From assembly GCF_900109035.1 (NCBI RefSeq), contig NZ_FNYD01000015.1, forward strand, positions 1 to 59,889: a DNA stretch of 59,889 nucleotides. Direction: 5' to 3'. The notes under the pieces are model-generated. The model was not told the DNA's origin. It saw only the letters and a program-made list of their open reading frames with translations, and searched no databases. Within the stretch, counting starts at the first letter, position 1; each line of letters begins with the position of its first letter. Position numbers and translations under genes: made by a program. Shown here piece after piece: positions 56,354 through 59,889 of the stretch. The DNA is from Cribrihabitans marinus (GTDB lineage Bacteria > Pseudomonadota > Alphaproteobacteria > Rhodobacterales > Rhodobacteraceae).

Positions 56354-57847
56354 ATGGACTTCGCCCTGAACTCGGTCGCCTTTCTGGCGGTTCTCTTTGT
56401 CAGCCTGTTGGGCCTGTTGGCGCTGGCGGTGGTCGTGCTGTTCTTCATCGACCGCGCCCAGACCGAGGACGCAATCCGCCGCAACTATCCGGTGATCGGG
56501 CGGTTCCGGCACATCTTTTCGGAACTGGGCGAGTTCTTCCGGCAGTATTTCTTTGCCATGGACCGCGAGGAGATGCCGTTCAACCGGGCCCAGCGCGATT
56601 GGGTCCGTCGCGCCTCGGCCGGGCAGGGCAACACGGTGGCCTTCGGGTCCACCCGCAACCTGTCGATCCCCGGCACGCCGATCTTCGCCAACGCGCCCTT
56701 TCCGCCGCTGGACGATCAATATGCCAGCTCCGAGCCGCTGCTGATCGGCCCGACCGCCCGGCAGCCGTTCCTGGCGCCCAGCTTCTTCAACATCTCCGGC
56801 ATGAGTTTCGGCGCGCTGTCGCGCCCGGCAGTGCGGGCCTTGAGCCGGGGCGCAAAACAGGCCGGCATCTGGATGAACACCGGCGAGGGCGGGCTGAGCC
56901 CCTATCACCTGGAGGGCGGGTGCGACATCGTCTTTCAGATCGGGACCGCGAAATACGGCGTGCGCGATGCGATGGGCGCGCTGGACGAGGACAAGCTGCG
57001 CGAGGTGGCGGGCCACGACGCGGTGCGGATGTTCGAGATCAAGCTGGCGCAGGGCGCCAAGCCGGGCAAGGGCGGCATCCTTCCCGGGGCCAAGGTGACG
57101 GCCGAGATCGCGCGCATCCGCGGCATCCCCGAAGGCCAGGACAGCATCTCGCCCAACCGGCATCGCGATGTTGCCGACCTGGGCGCGTTGCTGGACTTGG
57201 TGGGGCGCGTGCGCGACATCACCGGCAAACCGGTCGGGATCAAGACGGTGATGGGCGAGGCGCAGGTGTTTCGCGACCTGTTCGAGGCCATCAATGCCCG
57301 GGGCGCCGACAGCGCGCCGGACTTCATCACGTTGGACGGGGGCGAGGGCGGCACCGGTGCCGCGCCGATGCCGCTGATCGACCTGGTCGGCGTGTCGGTG
57401 CGCGAGGCGCTGCCGGTGCTGGCCAACCTGCGCGACGAGGCGGGGCTGAAGGACCGGATCCGACTGGTCGCCAGCGGCAAGCTGGTCAATCCCAGCGATG
57501 TCGCCTGGGCGCTGGCAGCGGGGGCGGATTTCGTCACTTCGGCGCGCGGCTTCATGTTCGCTCTGGGCTGCATCCAGGCGCTGAAATGCAACCGCAACAC
57601 CTGTCCCACCGGGATCACAACCCATGATCCACGCTTTCAGCAGGGGTTGGTGGTCGAGGAGAAGGACAAGCGCGTGGCCCGCTACGCAAGCGAGATCGTG
57701 CACGAGGTCGAGACCATCGCGCATTCCGTCGGCGTCAGCGAGCCAAGGCAGATGCGGCGGCGCCATGTGCGGATCATGCAGGCTGACGGGCGCTCGGTGC
57801 CGATGAACGAGATCCTGCCAAGTTTCAATCCTGTCTCGGAATCGTGA
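56354..57847 (+). CDS. FMN-binding glutamate-synthase-family protein with membrane anchor
   Basis: 497 residues. An N-terminal membrane helix (about 7-33) precedes a GltB-like central domain: FFNISGMSFGALS, NTGEGGLSPYH, FITLDGGEGGTGAAP, and the 3Fe-4S cysteines Cys406, Cys412, Cys417 (C-x5-C-x4-C). It lacks the amidotransferase and C-terminal domains of full glutamate synthase, so it probably is a membrane-tethered FMN enzyme of unknown substrate. It has its own transcription unit. Confidence 0.9.
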   Translation: MDFALNSVAFLAVLFVSLLGLLALAVVVLFFIDRAQTEDAIRRNYPVIGRFRHIFSELGEFFRQYFFAMDREEMPFNRAQRDWVRRASAGQGNTVAFGSTRNLSIPGTPIFANAPFPPLDDQYASSEPLLIGPTARQPFLAPSFFNISGMSFGALSRPAVRALSRGAKQAGIWMNTGEGGLSPYHLEGGCDIVFQIGTAKYGVRDAMGALDEDKLREVAGHDAVRMFEIKLAQGAKPGKGGILPGAKVTAEIARIRGIPEGQDSISPNRHRDVADLGALLDLVGRVRDITGKPVGIKTVMGEAQVFRDLFEAINARGADSAPDFITLDGGEGGTGAAPMPLIDLVGVSVREALPVLANLRDEAGLKDRIRLVASGKLVNPSDVAWALAAGADFVTSARGFMFALGCIQALKCNRNTCPTGITTHDPRFQQGLVVEEKDKRVARYASEIVHEVETIAHSVGVSEPRQMRRRHVRIMQADGRSVPMNEILPSFNPVSES

Positions 57848-57914
57848 GCCGAGTTTGCTTCCCTGACCGGTGCCGCGGGCCTAAGTCAGTGAGTAAGGGG
57901 AAAGGAGGGCTCAG

Positions 57915-58814
57915 ATGGCCAAACGCTGGACAAACACGCTGACCCATGCCGACGTCACGCCGCGCGCGGCGTTTCTCAACCGTCGCCAGATCATGGCGGG
58001 GATGGCCGGGCTGGGCCTTGCCGGACTGGCGGGGCAGGGCCGGGCCGAGACGCTGGAGCCCAACAGCTTTGAAGAGATCACCAATTACAACAATTTCTAC
58101 GAATTCGGCACCGGCAAGGAAGACCCCGCGCAGAACGCGCATCGTCTGACCACCGAGCCGTGGAGCGTCAAGATCGACGGCATGGTCGACCGGCCGGGGG
58201 ACTATGACTTCGAGACGATCATGTCCGAGATGACGGTCGAGGAGCGCATCTATCGCCTGCGCTGTGTCGAGGCCTGGTCGATGGTCGTGCCGTGGAACGG
58301 GTTCGAGCTGGCCGATCTGCTGGCCCTCGCCGGGGTGCAGGACGGCGCGAAATACGTGGCCTTCCAGACCGCCTACCGCCCCGAGGAAATGCCGGGCACC
58401 CGCTTTCCGGTGCTGGACTGGCCCTATCGCGAGGGGCTGCGGCTGGACGAGGCGCTGCATCCGCTGACGATCATGGCGACGGGGATCTACGGCAAGCCGA
58501 TCCCGAACCAGAACGGCGCGCCCCTGCGGCTGGTGGTGCCGTGGAAATACGGGTTCAAATCTATCAAGTCGGTGGTGTGCATCACCCTGACCGACTCGCA
58601 GCCGCCCACCGCCTGGAACATGGCGATCCCGAACGAATACGGCTTCTACAGCAACGTGAATCCGAATGTGGATCACCCGCGCTGGAGCCAGGCGACCGAG
58701 CGGCGCATCGGCGGCGGTCTCTTCGCCAAGCGCCAGCCCACGCTGATGTTCAATGGCTACGAGGAAGAGGTGGCAGGGCTCTACGAAGGCATGGACCTGA
58801 CCCGGAACTTCTGA
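57915..58814 (+). CDS. msrP: Methionine sulfoxide reductase catalytic subunit MsrP (Mo-cofactor)
   Basis: 299 residues. A Tat signal with Arg23-Arg24 ([11 protein letters not shown]...) is predicted to end near residue 44; the Mo ligand is Cys117 in [12 protein letters not shown]. Formerly YedY. It repairs oxidised methionine in periplasmic proteins, taking electrons from MsrQ, encoded 4 bp downstream. Confidence 0.94.
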   Translation: MAKRWTNTLTHADVTPRAAFLNRRQIMAGMAGLGLAGLAGQGRAETLEPNSFEEITNYNNFYEFGTGKEDPAQNAHRLTTEPWSVKIDGMVDRPGDYDFETIMSEMTVEERIYRLRCVEAWSMVVPWNGFELADLLALAGVQDGAKYVAFQTAYRPEEMPGTRFPVLDWPYREGLRLDEALHPLTIMATGIYGKPIPNQNGAPLRLVVPWKYGFKSIKSVVCITLTDSQPPTAWNMAIPNEYGFYSNVNPNVDHPRWSQATERRIGGGLFAKRQPTLMFNGYEEEVAGLYEGMDLTRNF

Positions 58815-58818
58815 ACCC

Positions 58819-59520
58819 ATGCAGCAGATCAATTCCGCCCTGCGACACGTTCCGATCTGGCTGGTCTACCTGCTGGGCGTGCTGCCGGCCCCTGCACTTC
58901 TCTATGCCGGGGTGACCGGCGGGCTGGGGGTGGAGCCGATCGAGGCGCTCGAGCAGAGGCTGGGCGAGCTGGCGCTGCAATTCCTGATCGCCGGGCTGGC
59001 GGTAACGCCGTTGCGCCGATTCACGGGGCTGAACCTGATGCGCTTTCGCCGGGCGATCGGGGTTCTGACATTCTACTATGTCTGCTGCCATCTTCTGGTC
59101 TGGCTGTTGCTGGATGTCCAGATTCCCGCCCAGGTCTGGGCCGACATCCTCAAGCGCCCCTACATCACCATCGGCATGGCGGCCTTCGTGCTGCTGCTGC
59201 CACTGGCGCTTACGTCCAACAACCTTGCGGTGCGGCGGCTCGGTCCGTTGCGCTGGCGGCGCCTGCACCGGCTGGTCTACCCCGCGGCGGTTTTGGGCGG
59301 GGTACACTTCGTGATGCTGTCCAAGGGGTTCCAGATCGAGCCGCGATTGTACCTGGCCGCCATCGTGGTCCTGCTTGCGCTGCGCCTGCGCCTGCCCGGC
59401 CGCGGGGCGACTCGCGGAGCCGAGTCGCGACAGGCTCGGGGCCGGAGTCGCGGCGAGTCTGTGCATAATCCTGTGGGTAAGGCATCCGACGCCGAATCCG
59501 CCTGGTCCATGCGCCCCTGA
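58819..59520 (+). CDS. msrQ: Heme-binding subunit MsrQ
   Basis: 233 residues with about six membrane helices of the ferric-reductase-like type (YedZ), heme-ligating His in CCHLLVW and RRLHRLVYP segments. It passes quinol-derived electrons to MsrP. The last about 35 residues are a non-conserved Arg/Ser-rich tail after LPGRG. Confidence 0.92.
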   Translation: MQQINSALRHVPIWLVYLLGVLPAPALLYAGVTGGLGVEPIEALEQRLGELALQFLIAGLAVTPLRRFTGLNLMRFRRAIGVLTFYYVCCHLLVWLLLDVQIPAQVWADILKRPYITIGMAAFVLLLPLALTSNNLAVRRLGPLRWRRLHRLVYPAAVLGGVHFVMLSKGFQIEPRLYLAAIVVLLALRLRLPGRGATRGAESRQARGRSRGESVHNPVGKASDAESAWSMRP

Positions 59521-59639
59521 TCGCCGTTTGTCCTGCAGGCACGAGCGCGGGTTTAGGTTCCCTATGCCTGCGTAACCAATTGAAAATGCTTGATTGACCG
59601 ACTTTCTGCAAAAAATCGCTCCGCCCTGGATTTTTTCGC

Positions 59640-59668
59640 TTGCAGCCCCCCGGCCATATGCCTAAAAG
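59640..59668 (+). promoter_or_regulatory. Candidate rRNA operon promoter
   Basis: TTGCAG at 59640-59645, a 17-bp spacer and TAAAAG at 59663-59668, followed by the GC-rich discriminator CCCCCTC, the kind expected of growth-rate-controlled rRNA promoters. A second TTGACC (59594-59599) lacks a fitting -10. No UP-element was assessed. The 59521-59639 stretch holds no gene. Confidence 0.4.
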
Positions 59669-59759
59669 CCCCCTCACCGGCGGCGCTGAGGCGCTGCGGG
59701 CGACACGCCGGAGAGACGGCGGCATCAGAGAGAAGAAACGGGCGGGCGCGCTGAACAAG

Positions 59760-59889
59760 ATTGGCGCTTCTGTTTGTTTTCGATCTTGGATGTGGCTCTT
59801 TGACATTTTGGATATCTGAAGAGATATGCGGGCGGTTTGGTTCATTTCGATGGATTGAGTGTCTGTATGTCGCGCCGGTAGGGGCCTTG
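59760..59889 (+). other. rRNA operon leader, 16S gene begins beyond the window
   Basis: The stretch includes GGCTCTTTGACATTTT, a boxA-like antitermination motif (59789-59804), and a following AAGAGATATGCGGGCGGTTTG that resembles the rhodobacterial rRNA leader. This is recalled similarity, not an alignment. It implies a plus-strand rRNA operon just past 59889. Confidence 0.6.

Overview
The window comes from the main chromosome of an alphaproteobacterium, most likely a marine Rhodobacterales/Roseobacter-group organism. Evidence for this is the high-GC coding sequence, the ATP12-type ATPase chaperone, the BztABCD-type amino-acid transporter with oversized permeases, the 41-residue L36, the rpmH-rnpA-yidD-ttcA-yidC-MOSC-engB-argB gene order, and an rRNA leader that looks rhodobacterial.

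Region 1 (1-17.8 kb, + strand) is the ribosomal protein superoperon: the end of tuf, the S10 block (rpsJ to rpsQ), the spc block (rplN to adk) and the alpha block (rpsM to rplQ). Many neighbours overlap by 1-8 bp. The superoperon is broken by non-ribosomal inserts. These are a low-GC minus-strand small gene between rplW and rplB, a TIGR02466-type 2OG-Fe(II) oxygenase plus a low-GC single-TM protein between rplP and rpmC, and a DUF1127 gene flanked by two terminators between rpmD and rplO. Palindromic repeats lie in several of the gaps.

Region 2 (17.8-28.2 kb) holds a host-attachment-family protein and a small partner on the minus strand. On the plus strand it then holds a Do-like periplasmic protease, rarA, crcB, an rluC-type pseudouridine synthase, an ATP12 chaperone (the last three translationally coupled) and the bztABCD transporter operon.

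Region 3 (28.2-38.9 kb, minus strand) runs from rpmH downward: rnpA, yidD, an AidB-like acyl-CoA dehydrogenase, ttcA, an EAL phosphodiesterase with a degenerate GGDEF domain, yidC, a MOSC protein, engB, argB, a ferredoxin-like protein and a SixA-type phosphatase. The core concerns ribosome and tRNA maturation plus membrane protein insertion.

Region 4 (39-47.3 kb) is the most accessory part. It has a TVP38 membrane protein, a MerA/Lpd-like flavoprotein and an orphan sensor kinase in one operon, then tRNA-Arg(ACG). Next comes a two-gene minus-strand cassette of unrecognised proteins, whose upstream region carries a pair of identical 11-bp inverted repeats 81 bp apart. It ends with a peroxiredoxin-like/2OG-oxygenase fusion.

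Region 5 (47.3-59.9 kb) is housekeeping: gap, rpmJ, tRNA-Val(GAC), N-formylglutamate amidohydrolase, dinB with an N-terminal zinc ribbon, a Nudix hydrolase, pyrF, a PEMT-like methyltransferase, clpB behind a sigma-32-like promoter, an FMN-dependent glutamate-synthase-like protein and msrPQ. The last 370 bp appear to be the promoter and leader of an rRNA operon whose 16S gene starts beyond the window. No insertion sequence, prophage, integrase or CRISPR array was seen. The best candidates for undescribed biology are the 42.9-45.7 kb cassette with its paired repeats, the two 2OG-oxygenase genes, and a possible C/U-rich small RNA downstream of pyrF.
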